From: Henckelia pumila
Taxonomy: Eukaryota; Streptophyta; Magnoliopsida; Lamiales; Gesneriaceae
Reading direction: 5' to 3'
Length of the DNA stretch: 64,000 nucleotides
NCBI RefSeq assembly: GCF_033568475.1
Contig: NC_133122.1
Span: 165,442,130-165,506,129 of the forward strand
Positions 1 to 10,660 of this stretch are shown piece after piece. A program made the translations under genes and the position numbers. Numbering within the stretch: the first letter of the stretch is position 1; each line of letters opens with the position of its first letter. The notes beneath the pieces are model-generated. The model saw only the letters and a list, made by a program, of their open reading frames with translations. It ran no database searches and was not told where the DNA came from.

Positions 1-756
1 AACAATTAATCACAACTGAACCTTCAGAGGAACCTGTCTCCGACAATCCACGAATATAATCAATTGACAAACGCCACAAAGTTGTTAAACTTTGATAAGT
101 TTGATTTTGATAAAAACAAAGCAAAGCTTTGGAAAAATTCTAGAGAGAATTTTTAAGGATTGATAAAAATCAATAATTCAATAACTTCAATAATCTCTCT
201 CTCATGAATGAGAAGTTTTCAATATATAGAAAAGACCCAACTAGAATCCTAATAGAATTATATTGTAAATCTCCTAGTTGGATTATAATTCTAAAATTCT
301 AAAGATAATGCAAAAATATATCTAAAGATATAATAATATCTCCTAAAAGTTTTCTAATAGGAATAAAAAACTCAAAATATCACAATATATAAAAAACAAT
401 CAAAATTCCACGCACGCACACTACACGCCGAAGTTCGTGTGAGAGAACGTTGCGCGGGCGCACGTGACCATCGCATATGGGCACGTGGGTGCACTAAGGA
501 AGAGGCGCGGGCGCATGATGGCTTCGCATATGGGCGCGCGGGCGCGCTGCTGCCTCGACTTTGGCCTTTATTTTCTTCACGTTCTTGACCTCCTTTGACC
601 TCAATAATATTATAACAACCTCCAACTTGAATATCAAGTATTCCAACTTGATTCCCATGAATTCCAAACCCTTCAACTCTCGATTGAAAATCACGGAGCA
701 ACTCTTGGAACAATATGAATCTTCGAGCACCTCCTAGATTCATATCATTTTTTGTA
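1..756. other. Unassigned repeat-like sequence with GC-rich direct repeats
   Basis: AT-rich DNA up to about 400, then a GC-rich patch (about 410-560) with an imperfect direct repeat: a GCGCGGGCGCA...TCGCATATGGGC motif near 455-483 recurs near 512-540. No convincing coding region; open frames across it have no recognisable domain. It abuts the truncated 5' LTR of the next element, so it may be part of another transposon inserted there, with the rest of the LTR lying outside the window. Confidence 0.4.
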
Positions 757-1137
757 CCCATTTCATATGCATTTGTATTTGCATCCATAGCATGTGTATA
801 CTCGTACTTTCATACTGAGCGTTAGGCTCACGTCCAAGTGTTTTTGTATTGGACACCCAATTTCATGGGGCAGAAATGAGGTTGGATGGATCCGGGGGCA
901 GTGGTCGTTGAGCTGCAGTGGATGCGTGGCGAGTCTTTCTGGCAGGTGTTTTTAGGGAGAAATCTTTAGTATTAATGTTTCGATGGGGTCGTATAATATT
1001 TTATTTGGCCCGGTTGTTTTGCCAGTGTATGGTTGTATTTGAGTTTAACTATTTAAGTTGGATTCGTTTTATTCCGCTTCTAAGATTTAGTTGTATGCTT
1101 AACTGAGTATTTAGTGATTTCGGGTTGGGTCACTACA
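757..1137 (+). repeat. Truncated 5' LTR of Tekay-A
   Basis: Matches the last ~385 bp of the 3' LTR at 6801-7184, including the terminal GGTTGGGTCACTACA. Homology stops abruptly at about 757; the first ~1050 bp of the LTR, including its promoter, are missing from the window. Confidence 0.9.
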
Positions 1138-1141
1138 TTTT

Positions 1142-1155
1142 TGGTATCATAGCAT
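1142..1155 (+). other. Primer-binding site, tRNA-Met type
   Basis: TGGTATCATAGCAT begins 4 bases after the LTR end. It resembles TGGTATCAGAGC, the complement of the plant initiator tRNA-Met 3' end, with at least one substitution. Confidence 0.75.
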
Positions 1156-1211
1156 GCATTAATTGGGATTTAGAAATCATTTTGGGGTTAACCTCTGTTT
1201 CCTTCTGACAG

Positions 1212-2159
1212 ATGGCTGACTTTGATGAGAGCCATGGTAGCGGGGTCAGACGCTGGGGCAACCCGGATGATCGTGGGCATCATCGGGACCGTCACCACCA
1301 TCGTCGTAAGGACTACAGGCGTTTCAGCATGCAATGTTTTATGAAAATGGGTCCAAAGCCGTTAGTGGGAGGCGAAACCCCAGAGGAGGCAGAAATTTGG
1401 TTATGTCGGATGGAGGTATGTTTTCGAGAGTTCCAATTCACGGAAGAATAGAATATGGAGGCTCTGGATTTTCTCGTTGAGGGGCGCGCATTGAAGTGGT
1501 GGAGTTCCACATCCGCGCCGATGATTGCTGCTCGAGGTGTCGTCACTTGGGCGGATTTTCGCGCATCCTTCCAGAAGCTTTACTTCCCTCCTGCACTCGG
1601 ACAGGTGAAAGCCAGCAAGCTGCTGAGTTTGCGTCAGGGCACCATGAACATTGACGAGTATCAGCAGAAGTTCTTTGATATTCTATCTTATTGTCCAGAA
1701 ATTTCTTCCAGTACGGACATGAAGTACAACCTATTTCTCCAAGGTCTCAATCCGAAGATCCATGACCCGGTTGCAGTCGGTGATGACACGACCTACGAGG
1801 GCTTGGTGAGCCGATGTCATCAAATAGAGGATAGCCTAAAGCGCAATCGATCCTTTTTTTATACTTCCAGGCCAGCCAGTTCTTTGGGTCCAAATACTCA
1901 ATCTTTCAAGAAGCAGGGTGTGTCTTCTTCCTTTTCTGGTTCCGGTTCTGGTGGCGTGCACCACTTTGGGAAGAAGAAGGGCCAAGGGCAATGTGCATCT
2001 TGTGGGGACAAGCATCCTACTGAGAAGTGCCGCAGGTCAGGATCTTGTTACCGTTGCGGAGAGCTGGATCACATGAAGAGGGATTGTCCTAAGATTACCG
2101 GAGGGTCACCATCTGGATCTGGTTCTCAACCTTCCATTCCGCAAAGATCTCAGGGATAG
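1212..2159 (+). pseudogene. gag: Gag of Tekay-A, broken by a stop
   Basis: Capsid-type retrotransposon Gag, the structural protein that packages element RNA in cytoplasmic particles. The frame opens at ATG 1212 and has a stop (TAG, 1449-1451) in the middle of the Gag domain. It continues in the same frame from 1455 to a second TAG at 2157, which separates it from protease. The core (about 1430-1850) has the usual ALKWW and FYNYFP-like capsid pattern (seen here as FQKLYFPP). Two knuckles follow: CASCGDKHPTEKC and CYRCGELDHMKRDC. Both stops could come from single C-to-T changes in CAG codons, though I cannot prove the ancestral codon. Confidence 0.88.
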
Positions 2160-2201
2160 TCCGTTGGGAGTACCAACCAAAGACCTCATGTTTCTGGACA
2201 A

Positions 2202-2708
2202 GTGTTTGCGCTGAGTCGAGAGATTCAGCAAGAGAACAAGGATGTCATAGCAGATATTTTCCTTTTGTGCGGTATTCCTGTATTCGTTCTCATAGAAAAT
2301 GGTGCATCACATTTGTTCATTTCGGCACATTTTGTTAAGTGTCATAGACTGCCGTATGTGTCTCTAGACATAAAAGTTTCGGTGTCTACCCCGACGGGTC
2401 ATTCATCTTTGGCTAGGAGATTGGTTTTTGGTTGTCCTTTAGTATTTGAGGGTTCTGAGATTTTAGCAAACGTTATGGTCTTGGCGATGGAGGATTTCGA
2501 TTGTATCTTGGGTATAGATATTTTGACTGCCTATAGGGCTATGGTGGATTGCTATCAGAAGATAGTACAGTTTTGCCCGGCTGAGGGTAATAGCTGGTTT
2601 TTCTATGGCGAGGGAGCACGACCCACCCCTTATGCCTCTGGTCTCAGCTTTGAGGGTCGGCCAGGCTTTAGAGGTGGGTGGGGAAGGCTACCTCATCCAT
2701 GTGATTGA
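2202..2708 (+). pseudogene. Aspartic protease region of Tekay-A, active site altered
   Basis: Retroviral-type aspartic protease that would cut the Gag-Pol polyprotein. It is in frame with gag after the 2157 stop. The flap and ILGIDIL segment (DCILGIDIL near 2500) are recognisable, but the catalytic D-S/T-G reads ENGASH: the aspartate is a glutamate and the serine an asparagine. The frame ends at 2706-2708 after a frameshift between about 2605 and 2700; the RT then runs in another frame. Confidence 0.8.
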
Positions 2709-3960
2709 TACTACCCTAGGTAGCAGACATATAGAGGAGTTACCCATAGTTTGTGAGTATCCGGATGTCTTTCCAGATGAGATTCCAGGATTTTCTCCTA
2801 TCCGAGAGGTCGAGTTCGGGATTGAACTTGTACTAGGGACAACTCCAATTTCTCGAGCACCTTATCGACTGGAACCAGCAGATATGAAAGAGTTGCAACA
2901 ACAGTTGCAAGATTTGTTGGATAAGGGATATATCCGACCGAGCGTGTCACCTTGGGGAGCACCAGTTCTTTTCGTCAAAAAGAAGGATGGTTCTATGCGT
3001 CTCTGTATCGACTACAGATAATTGAACCGTGTGACAGTCAAGAACAAATATCCTTTTCCACGAATTGATGATTTGTTCGACCAGCTTCAGGGTACTGCCG
3101 TGTACTCCAAGATTGATTTACGGTCAAGGTATCATCAGTTACGTGTTCGAGATGCGGATATTTCGAATACAGCATTTCATACCCAATATGGTCACTATGA
3201 GTTTTTAGTGATGCCTTTTGGGTTAACGAATGCGCCTACGGTGTTCATGGACTTAATGAACAGGGTTTTCCGCGATTTCTAAGACAAGTTTGTCGTTGTC
3301 TTCATCAACGACATTTAGGTCTATTCGCGTGGTGTTGATGAACATGCTCAGCACTTGAGAATTGTATTGCAGATTATCCGAGAGAAGCAGTTGTATGCCA
3401 ATTTTAGAAAATGCGAGTTTTGGATTGACCAAGTAGTATTTCTTGGTCATGTAATATCTCGAGAAGGAGTATCAATCGATCCGAGTAAGACTGAAGCTAT
3501 CTTGAATTGGTCGCGTCCGACTACAGCTTCAGATATTCGTAGCATTTTGGGATTGGCAGGTTATTACCGGCGGTTTATCAAGAATTTCTCACGAATTTCT
3601 AGGCCTCTGACATAGTTGACAAGAAAGTATATTTCTTTTATTTGGTCAAGCGAATGTGAGCAGAGCTTCAACGAGTTGAAGGGACGACTGACTACTGCGC
3701 CTGTTCTCGCATTGCCATCAGGATCAGGAGGATATGTGGTTTACACTGATGCATCTCTTCAATTTCTAGGTTGTGTGTTGACACAGAATGGGCATGTGAT
3801 TTCCTATGCTTCCAGACAATTGAAGACTCACGAAGGGAACTACCTAGTGCATGATTTGGAGCTTGCAGCAATCGTGTTTGCACTGAAGATTTGGCGTCAT
3901 TACTTGTATGGCGAGAAGTTCGAGATTTTTCAGACCACAAGCATTTGAAAAACTTGTTCA
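2605..3960 (+). pseudogene. Reverse transcriptase and RNase H of Tekay-A, broken
   Basis: RT copies element RNA into cDNA and RNase H removes the template. Recognisable blocks in order: the [17 protein letters not shown] region, LCIDYR followed by a stop where Q is usual (3019-3021), the YHQLRVR block, MPFGLTNAP, then the catalytic box. That box reads FINDI followed by a stop (about 3300-3318) instead of FIDDIL, so the first catalytic aspartate is an asparagine. A further stop lies at 3613-3615 (after ISRPLT). RNase H starts with VVYTDAS near 3735; a frameshift near 3930 disrupts the DHKSL segment. Confidence 0.9.
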
Positions 3961-5635
3961 CTCAGGCAGAGCTGAACATGAGACAATGTTGATGGTTAGA
4001 CCTTCTCAAGGATTACGATTGCAAGATCAAGTACCATCTCGGTACTTCTAACCCAGTGGCGGAAGCACTTAGCCACAAGGTGAGTGTTAGTGCTCTCAGC
4101 ATCTGTGCAAGGGCTAGCACCATTCGAGAATGTTGCTCTTCGGGATTTATGTTTTGGCATAAGAAGGTACAACAGGGAATCCGGGTTTTCTCAGTACCAG
4201 CCGAGCCATCTTTGTTTTCTCGAATTTGAGAAGCGCAGTTTTCTGATTCAAAGACGCAGAAATTGTCAATACTATCTCAGGGAGACAACACATCTGGTTT
4301 TCATTTCCAAGCGGATGGAATGTTGTGCTTGTCTGGCAGAGTTATGGTACCTGATGACTCAGCCTTGAGGGACAAAGTTTTGTCTCAAGCACATCGTAGT
4401 AGATTTGCCGTACACCCAGGCAGTGCCAAGATGTATAAATATCTACTCACCAGATTTTGGTGGAAAGGTATGAAACGTAGTGTGTACCAGTTTGTATCTC
4501 GTTGCCTTGTTTGCCAGCAGGTTAAGGCAGAGCATCGACGACCGGGTGGTCTGATGCATAGTTTGGAAATTCCAAAATGGATGTGGGAGCATGTGACGAT
4601 GGATTTTGTCACCCACTTTCCAAATACGTCCAGCCAGTGTGATGCTATATGGGTGGTTGTGGATAGGTTGTCCAAATCTACTCATTTCATCCTGTACAAT
4701 CGCGAGTACAGTTTTGATCTCATGGCAAGGTTGTACATTCGGAAGTAGTTTGATTGCATGGAGTGCCGTTGAGCATTGTTAGTGATAGAGATCCAAGGTT
4801 CACATCAAGATTTTGGGGTAGTTTTCAACGAACTTTGGGTACTACTTTGAGTCTCAGCACAGTGTATCATCCCGAGACTGACGGACAGTCCAAGAGGACC
4901 ATTCGAACATTAGAGGATTTGTTGAGATTTTTCGTGATGGATTTTGGATTATCATGGCAAGATCACTTGCCGATGATATAGTTTGCGTATAACAATAACC
5001 ACCACTGCAGTATTGGTATGGCACCGTCTAAGGCTCTTTACGGTCACCGTTGTCGTACACCCTTATTCTGGGACGAAGTAGGGGAGAGACAAGTAGAAGG
5101 ACCAGAGTTGGTTCAGAAAATGGTGGACAAAGTTGAACTGATCAAGAGAAGGATCAAGACTGCACAAGATAGACAAGCCAGTTACGCCAACACCAAGCTC
5201 AGACCTTTGCATTTTGAGGCCGGGGAGCATGTTTTCTTGAGAGTTTTGACTTTTCGGAAGGTAATGAGGTTCGGTCTCAAGGAAAAGCTAGCAACAAGAT
5301 TCATTGGCCCGTTCGAGATTTTGGAAAAGGTCGGGGACGTGGCTTATCATTTGGTGCTACCGTCGTATCTATCTAGCATGCATAATGTATTCCACGTATC
5401 GTTACTTCATCTGTACGTGGCAGATGAGTCGCATATTCTACATCCGATGGAGGTTCAGTTGGAACCTGATTTGTCCTATGTGGAAAAGCCACTCAGAATT
5501 CTTGAAAGAAAGGACAAAGTACTTCGGAATAAGCGCATCCCTTTGGTCATGGTTCAGTGGCAGCGACGAGGCACCGAGGAAACTACTTGGGAGCTCGAGA
5601 GTCGTATGTGTTCAGAACATCCAGAGTTGTTTTGA
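3961..5635 (+). pseudogene. Integrase and chromodomain tail of Tekay-A, broken
   Basis: Integrase inserts cDNA into host chromatin. The zinc-binding part is visible (HRSRFAVHPG then CLVCQQVKAEH, about 4390-4530), followed by the core with D in MDFV (about 4600) and D in SDRDPRF (about 4783). The third catalytic residue is lost: DGQSKRTI at about 4880-4905 has K where E is expected. Stops and frame changes occur near 3990 (CGA-like codon now TGA), 4746 and 4979. The last ORF (5018-5635) carries the GPFEILEKVGDVAYHLVLP segment and a C-terminal VMVQWQRRGTEETTWE block typical of a group II chromodomain. Confidence 0.88.
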
Positions 5636-5884
5636 TTGTAACTTATTTTTTCAGTTAAGTTGTAATTGTAACTGAAGTATTGAAATATTATTTCATATTG
5701 TTTTCGATAATCCTAGTCTCGATTTCGAGGACGAAATCTCTTAAATGGGGGAGAATGTAGTAACCCGTCTCCAAAATAAGTTAATCAAGTGCGCAAATAA
5801 TGATTAGCTGGCCTAAATACGATTAAGGGATTTCCTAACAAGTCTAAGGAGTTCAAAAATGGATCCAGGACACTTAAAATGTCC

Positions 5885-6150
5885 GAGAAGGTTCCGAGGG
5901 TTTGGAGAATCCGAACCAGGTTAGGAGGCTCCGAACTGGTTCGGAGGCTCCGAACCTGAGATCGAAGGCTCCGAACTTGCACGGCCAGCTGTCCAGAATA
6001 TTACGTCATTGATGACATCACTGATGGGATTTCGGAGGATCCGAAGTCAAGATCGGAGGCTCCAAACTGGACCGGAGGCTCCGAAGTTTAGAACGGAGGA
6101 TCCGAACTAGATCTGAGGCACCGAAGTCGGATTCGGAGGCTCCAAACTTC
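5885..6150 (+). repeat. Degenerate GGAGGCTCCGAAC repeats in the LTR U3
   Basis: About ten copies of a short unit around GGAGGCTCCGAAC (variants GGATCCGAAC, GGCTCCAAAC), interspersed with GTTCGGA or GATCGGA, so neighbouring halves form TTCGGA...TCCGAA palindromes. The array ends just upstream of the TATA box, the place expected for LTR enhancer repeats. Confidence 0.8.
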
Positions 6151-6152
6151 GT

Positions 6153-6161
6153 CTATAAATA
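6153..6161 (+). promoter_or_regulatory. Probable LTR TATA box of Tekay-A
   Basis: CTATAAATA in CGTCTATAAATAGAGG, about 400 bp into the LTR and right after the enhancer-like array. Confidence 0.65.
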
Positions 6162-7184
6162 GAGGTGCCGAACATCATTTTCAAGCGCACTGAGTCCCTT
6201 TCTCCTCTCTTTTCCTTTGCTTTCTAGCTTAGATCTAGGGAGTTCTATGCGTCCGATTGGAAATCCGAAAGTGGCAGTGCGATCAAGGCATCTTAGCGGA
6301 GCTGTGGCCTAGTTGTGAGGCTATCGATAGCAAAGGGCTGAAGACGGACGCAGGTATAGCTTTTGCTTCCTAAAAATATTTATGAGTTTGCAATAGCTTA
6401 GTTAAGGCTTTTAGGATTTTTTAAGTGATATAGTCTTATAGGCTTGGACTGCTAGATTGCTAGAGTGCTCAGGGGTTGTCTTCCTAAAGGTATGGACGTA
6501 TTATCCGAGATACCCTGGTAGAGTATACATGTTCTATGACTGCATTTATATGAATATGTGCCATTTATATATTGTTGCATGCATGATCATGTTGAGCCTT
6601 GTGCCTTGTTGTGCATAGCCAGTAGTATGGGGTCGCTCAACCCCAGTTATTTTAGTGAACGGTGGATCCTTAGTTTTTGGATCAGGTTCTCAATTCATGT
6701 TTTATTGGTATGGGAGCCACCTCCTGATGCGACGGCGTAGCATGCTATATACCATGGCTCCATTGACTGAGCAATATTCTATCTTGGATAGGTTTTCGAT
6801 ACCCATTTCATATGCATTTGTATTTGCATCCATAGCATGTGTATACTCATACTTTCATACTGAGCGTTAGGCTCACGTCCAAGTGTTTTTGTATTGTACA
6901 CCCTATTCCAGGGGGCAGGACTGAGGTTTGATGGATTCAAGGGCAGTGGTCGTTGAGCTACAGTGGATGTGTGGCGAGTCTTCCTGGCAGGTGTTTTTAA
7001 GGAGAACTCTTTAGTACTACTGTTTCGATGGGGTTGTATATTATTTTATTTGCCCCGGTTGTTTTTCCGGTGTATGGTTGTATTTGAGTTTAACTGTTTA
7101 AGTTGGATTCATTTTATTCCGCTTCTAAGATTTAGTTGCATGTTTAACTCTGAGTATTTAATGATTCCGGGTTGGGTCACTACA

Positions 7185-7478
7185 TCGATCATGGGTTCGA
7201 AGCTTCCGAACTGTCCGTTGCTTCCGCACCAACCCATGCATTACTTCGTTGATTCCGAAGTGGGGGAGTTTGGATCTACCGAACTGCCCTGCTTCCAAAC
7301 TAGAAAAAAGTGCTTGATTCGGCGCTTCTGAACTATGGTTCGGATCTTCCGATCTCTCAAGTGGTTCTAGAGTCTGGAATTCATATTTTGATCCATTTTA
7401 ATCCCTCGATTTGTTTAATTAGTAACCTTTAATCATGTTTATATTTTAATCAACTTAAAATAGGATACGAGTCACTAC
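7185..7478 (-). repeat. Fragment of a second chromovirus LTR, reverse orientation
   Basis: Ends ...GGATACGAGTCACTACA on the plus strand; read on the minus strand it starts TGTAGTGACTCGTATCC and resembles the start of the Tekay-B LTR near 47880-48004. It also carries TTCGGA/TCCGAA motifs (7195-7360). It abuts Tekay-A on its left and a copia LTR relic on its right. Confidence 0.65.
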
Positions 7479-7900
7479 ACTACTAGACTCTCTTACCATG
7501 ATTTGATAGGTCCAATCAGAAATGAGTTCTGATGTTATACTATCAAATATCTGATGCATAAAATGAGGCTGATTTGGGTAAGTCCGCCTAAAGAAAAATT
7601 TCCTGAATCACTGGACGTTGTGAACCCACGACTGCCTGTATCACAGAACCAATGAAAATCATACAAGTATTGTTTTTCATGTTTCCGTTGAGATATTAAA
7701 TTCAAGGAGTTGAAATTGACAAAAATAATTTGATAGGAACAAATGTAAACAAACTTATAAAGGAGTTTATAAACGATTTCTATTTTCGGATGTTCTACTA
7801 GTGGACATGGTCAAATTAGAAAGTTGTCTAATTTGGAATAAGTGATTTTGAAATTTCGAACTTGGTGTCATAATATATCCACTTTAAATCCCGAATAGTT
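7479..7900 (+). repeat. Relic of a copia LTR
   Basis: Diverged but recognisable match to an internal part of the 1865-bp copia LTR at 18808-20672 and to the solo LTR at 28458-30270: a CTCTTACCATGATT block, GTTGTGAACCCACG, then GTTGAGATATTAAATTCAAGGAGTT correspond to similar blocks near 19740-19900. The match fades after about 7770. Confidence 0.6.
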
Positions 7901-8340
7901 AGTGTCAAGCGATTATCGCTAAAGATAAATAAGTTCTAAATACCCTATGAATAATTTGATCATTAAATTGATACAACATCCTAGAAATATTTTTATTGAC
8001 AAATATTTATTAATTTTTTTAAATTCCACTGCATTTTTGTATGCAAGAATCACGAATCCTAACAAATAGAGACGATAAAATGAAATCTTGAGTAGTGATA
8101 TAAAGAAGATTAACGAGGAAAACGATAAGGTTGCTTGCACATGAGATGATGATATGGGATTAGATATAACTCAGGATTAGACATAACTGATTTAGAGAAA
8201 AATGTTCATAAATATGTGTTCCTTAATCAACCTGGATAATCTCGAAAATGGCCGACCCGACTCAAACCAACCCAATTTGATTGTTTTTTTTAATTTTATT
8301 TTTTAACAAAATAATTAAATAAAATAATTTCAAAACACAC

Positions 8341-8404
<64 letters not shown>

Positions 8405-9285
8405 GTGATATTTTAATTTAAGCACATAATAACGAAGTTTTGGTCATATATAATTTAAATTTGAAAATATAAATTTTAAATATTTAAAGTATACTTACTA
8501 AAAAATAAAAATAAAAATTTTAAAAAATAAATATTAAATGAGGAATATACAATAAATTTGTCTTTCAATCATATAATATATAAAAATGCTTCCACTTTAT
8601 CTTAATTCTATCATAATAAAAACTTAAAAAAATTATATAACATAAAAATAATAAATATAACAATAACAATAACAATAACAATAATAATAATAATAATAAT
8701 AATAAATTTTAGGTCATATCGGGCTAACCCTAGTTGACATAAACCCAGTAAAAATTTTAGTATAAGTTTTCAGGTACAACTCGATATGACCCAAACCCGA
8801 AAACTCCAAACTCTAACCCCTTATTTTCCGGGTCCGCAGAAAATAGATTCTTCTTCAGTTACTTTCATTGGTTTGTGCTATTTTGTCATATTTTCTAATC
8901 CAAAAGTTATTTGATATTGTTTTTGACCCTGGAAATCCACATGAATACACTAAATAAAATATACAACAGCACACTCATATAATATGCAGGTGTAAAAAAA
9001 TAAAAATGATGAATGATGCCTCATTTTCTGTTAGAGTTTCTTCACTTACCTCACTGGGCTTCAATTTATTTGTTTCATTGTTGGAGAATTTATGTTTTCT
9101 ATTGTCATATACTTAACTCATTCCCAATAGTAATGAGATACGTTGAAAAAACTCAATTCATTGACTATGTTTCGTCCAGAGCAGATTCAGGGGAGGCTCA
9201 GCGGCTTATGTAGTCTGAATAGTAGTAGATTTCCTTATATTCGTACATCTTAGTATTCTTGTAATCTTGTTTTTTCTAGGTTTTG
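7901..9285. other. AT-rich intergenic DNA with microsatellites
   Basis: No supported gene over most of it. Contains a perfect (AAT)n run at 8341-8402 and a compound (AACAAT)/(AAT)n run at about 8659-8704. A short open segment at 9130-9213 follows an AATAG acceptor-like site and ends in TAG. It could be a last exon (VEKTQFIDYVSSRADSGEAQ...) but I recognise no family. The Sire element is inserted 70 bp further on. Confidence 0.5.
9281..9285. other. Target-site duplication of the Sire element, left copy
   Basis: TTTTG directly abuts the LTR end at 9286 and is repeated exactly at 33186-33190 beyond the other LTR, 23.9 kb away. This ties the split parts into one insertion. Confidence 0.88.
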
Positions 9286-10470
9286 TGTTGGAGATCGAAT
9301 ATGTGTGTAGAGGGGGGTGAATACACACTTATAAAATTTTACTGTGAAATAGACAGTGATTGAGCAAATGTTATTCTACTCAACCGATTTTTCTTTTAGC
9401 TTCCTAGATAAATAAAAACTACTAGAATAGTGCGAAAATAGTTCTCACTAAGCTAGGTGATTTAGATGAAAAGTAGTGTAATGCAGTAACGTAAGTGAAC
9501 ACAGATATGTTTATGTATGTTCGAAGATCAATCTCCTACGTCACCCCTTATTCCTCACGGGAAGGATACACTAGAAGACATTGATTATTACAACGTCTTA
9601 TAATACACCCGATCCAAGTTAGGACTTATCAATCGCCTAAGATGGAACTCCTATATTTACACTGATAAGATCTCAAGTTCTTATCAAACTTTTCTTTAGT
9701 TGATGATGATAAATGTCTAAGCTGCTTGAGAGCTTATAATCTCAAATCCTTGTACCGATGAATGTTTCTCAAACAACAGCTTGGATCTGAGTAACCCTTG
9801 AGTAGATATCTTGATAGATCATATGTGATTTTGAATGAGAAGGGTCAAGTGAGCAGTCGAGTATTCAGAATAGTGTCAAGTGCTCAAATATGCAAATCTT
9901 TGTGAAGACGTTGTTCTATATTTCTTCTTGGTGAGTTCTGATATTTATATCAGTTTATCCAACGTATTTTTCTTTTTGTCAACAGTAGGAAACGTCTTGA
10001 GTGTCAGATATCATTCCTTGATTTGTGAAATGGCTTTATCTTCTGAAGTATATGTACTCGTAGTGCCTTAAATTGTCTATTCAATGTGTCTCGGCATTAA
10101 ATGCTATTTATGACTTTTCTCACTTTATCAGACGGCTCCTTAAATGCTTCGTCCTTTTCATTTGAGTTGTCTTGTCAACTATCCGATACTGGGGATTCAT
10201 GAATTTTTGAATTCGGCAGTTATTTAGCAACTTATGAACTCAACCCATATCAGTTGAGCAATAGTCGGTTGATGTGCTTAGCTCAGTTGACAGATAACGG
10301 TTAACATGCTTAGATTAGCTGATACTGCATATTCCAGTTGATATTTTCCATTGTCAGCTGATATGTTGAAGGCGGTAGAATTTTCTTTGTCACCTGTTAT
10401 ACACATAAACGGCGGCCGAACTATAACAATGAAGTGTTGTTTTGTTATCACCAAAATTTAGGATTCAACA
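9286..10470 (-). repeat. 3' LTR of the Sire element
   Basis: TGTTGGAGATCG...GGATTCAACA on the plus strand. Matches 32002-33185 end to end. Reverse-strand TATA motif (complement of ATATTTATAT) at 9941-9950. Confidence 0.92.
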
Positions 10471-10490
10471 ATTTTCCCCTTTTTGGTGAT
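10471..10490 (-). other. Polypurine tract of the Sire element
   Basis: Plus-strand ATTTTCCCCTTTTTGG; read on the element strand it is a CCAAAAAGGGGAAAAT tract immediately before the 3' LTR, the expected plus-strand primer position. Confidence 0.75.
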
Positions 10491-10660
10491 GACAAAACCT
10501 AGGTCCCAAAAATCATTACGAAGAGAACTTACGAGATGAATTCATTGCGAAAATGAATTTCATTGATACATAACATGTTACAAGAAATCATTGATAAAAC
10601 GCAATAAAAACCTATTACACCTACTTTGCTGAAATGTGATAAAATTTACCTGATATATCT

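Larger units (their letters stand above)
757..7184 (+). mobile_element. Tekay-A: decayed Ty3/gypsy chromovirus
   Basis: An LTR retrotransposon of the Ty3/gypsy chromovirus group, most like Tekay/Del: Gag with two zinc knuckles, then protease, RT, RNase H, integrase and a C-terminal chromodomain-like tail. The 5' LTR keeps only its last ~380 bp (757-1137); the 3' LTR (5756-7184) is complete. The two ends differ by about 30 mismatches over ~360 aligned bases (hand count), so the insertion is old. A tRNA-Met-type primer site follows the 5' LTR, and a purine-rich tract (AAATGGGGGAGAA) precedes the 3' LTR. Every protein domain carries stops, frameshifts or lost catalytic residues, so it is dead in cis. 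Confidence 0.93.
5756..7184 (+). repeat. 3' LTR of Tekay-A
   Basis: Begins TGTAGTAACCCG immediately after the purine tract and ends GGGTTGGGTCACTACA, about 1429 bp. Contains a promoter-like TATA box (6153-6161) preceded by a repeat array. Unrelated sequence follows at 7185. No target duplication can be tested because the 5' end is truncated. Confidence 0.92.

Noticed and set aside
372..788. 138-residue minus-strand ORF
   Set aside because: Spans the junction into the truncated LTR and the GC-rich repeat patch; no recognisable domain.
6963..7331. 122-residue plus-strand ORF
   Set aside because: Falls in the Tekay-A 3' LTR and runs across its end into another LTR fragment; the same frame in the 5' LTR (918-1106) is a by-product.
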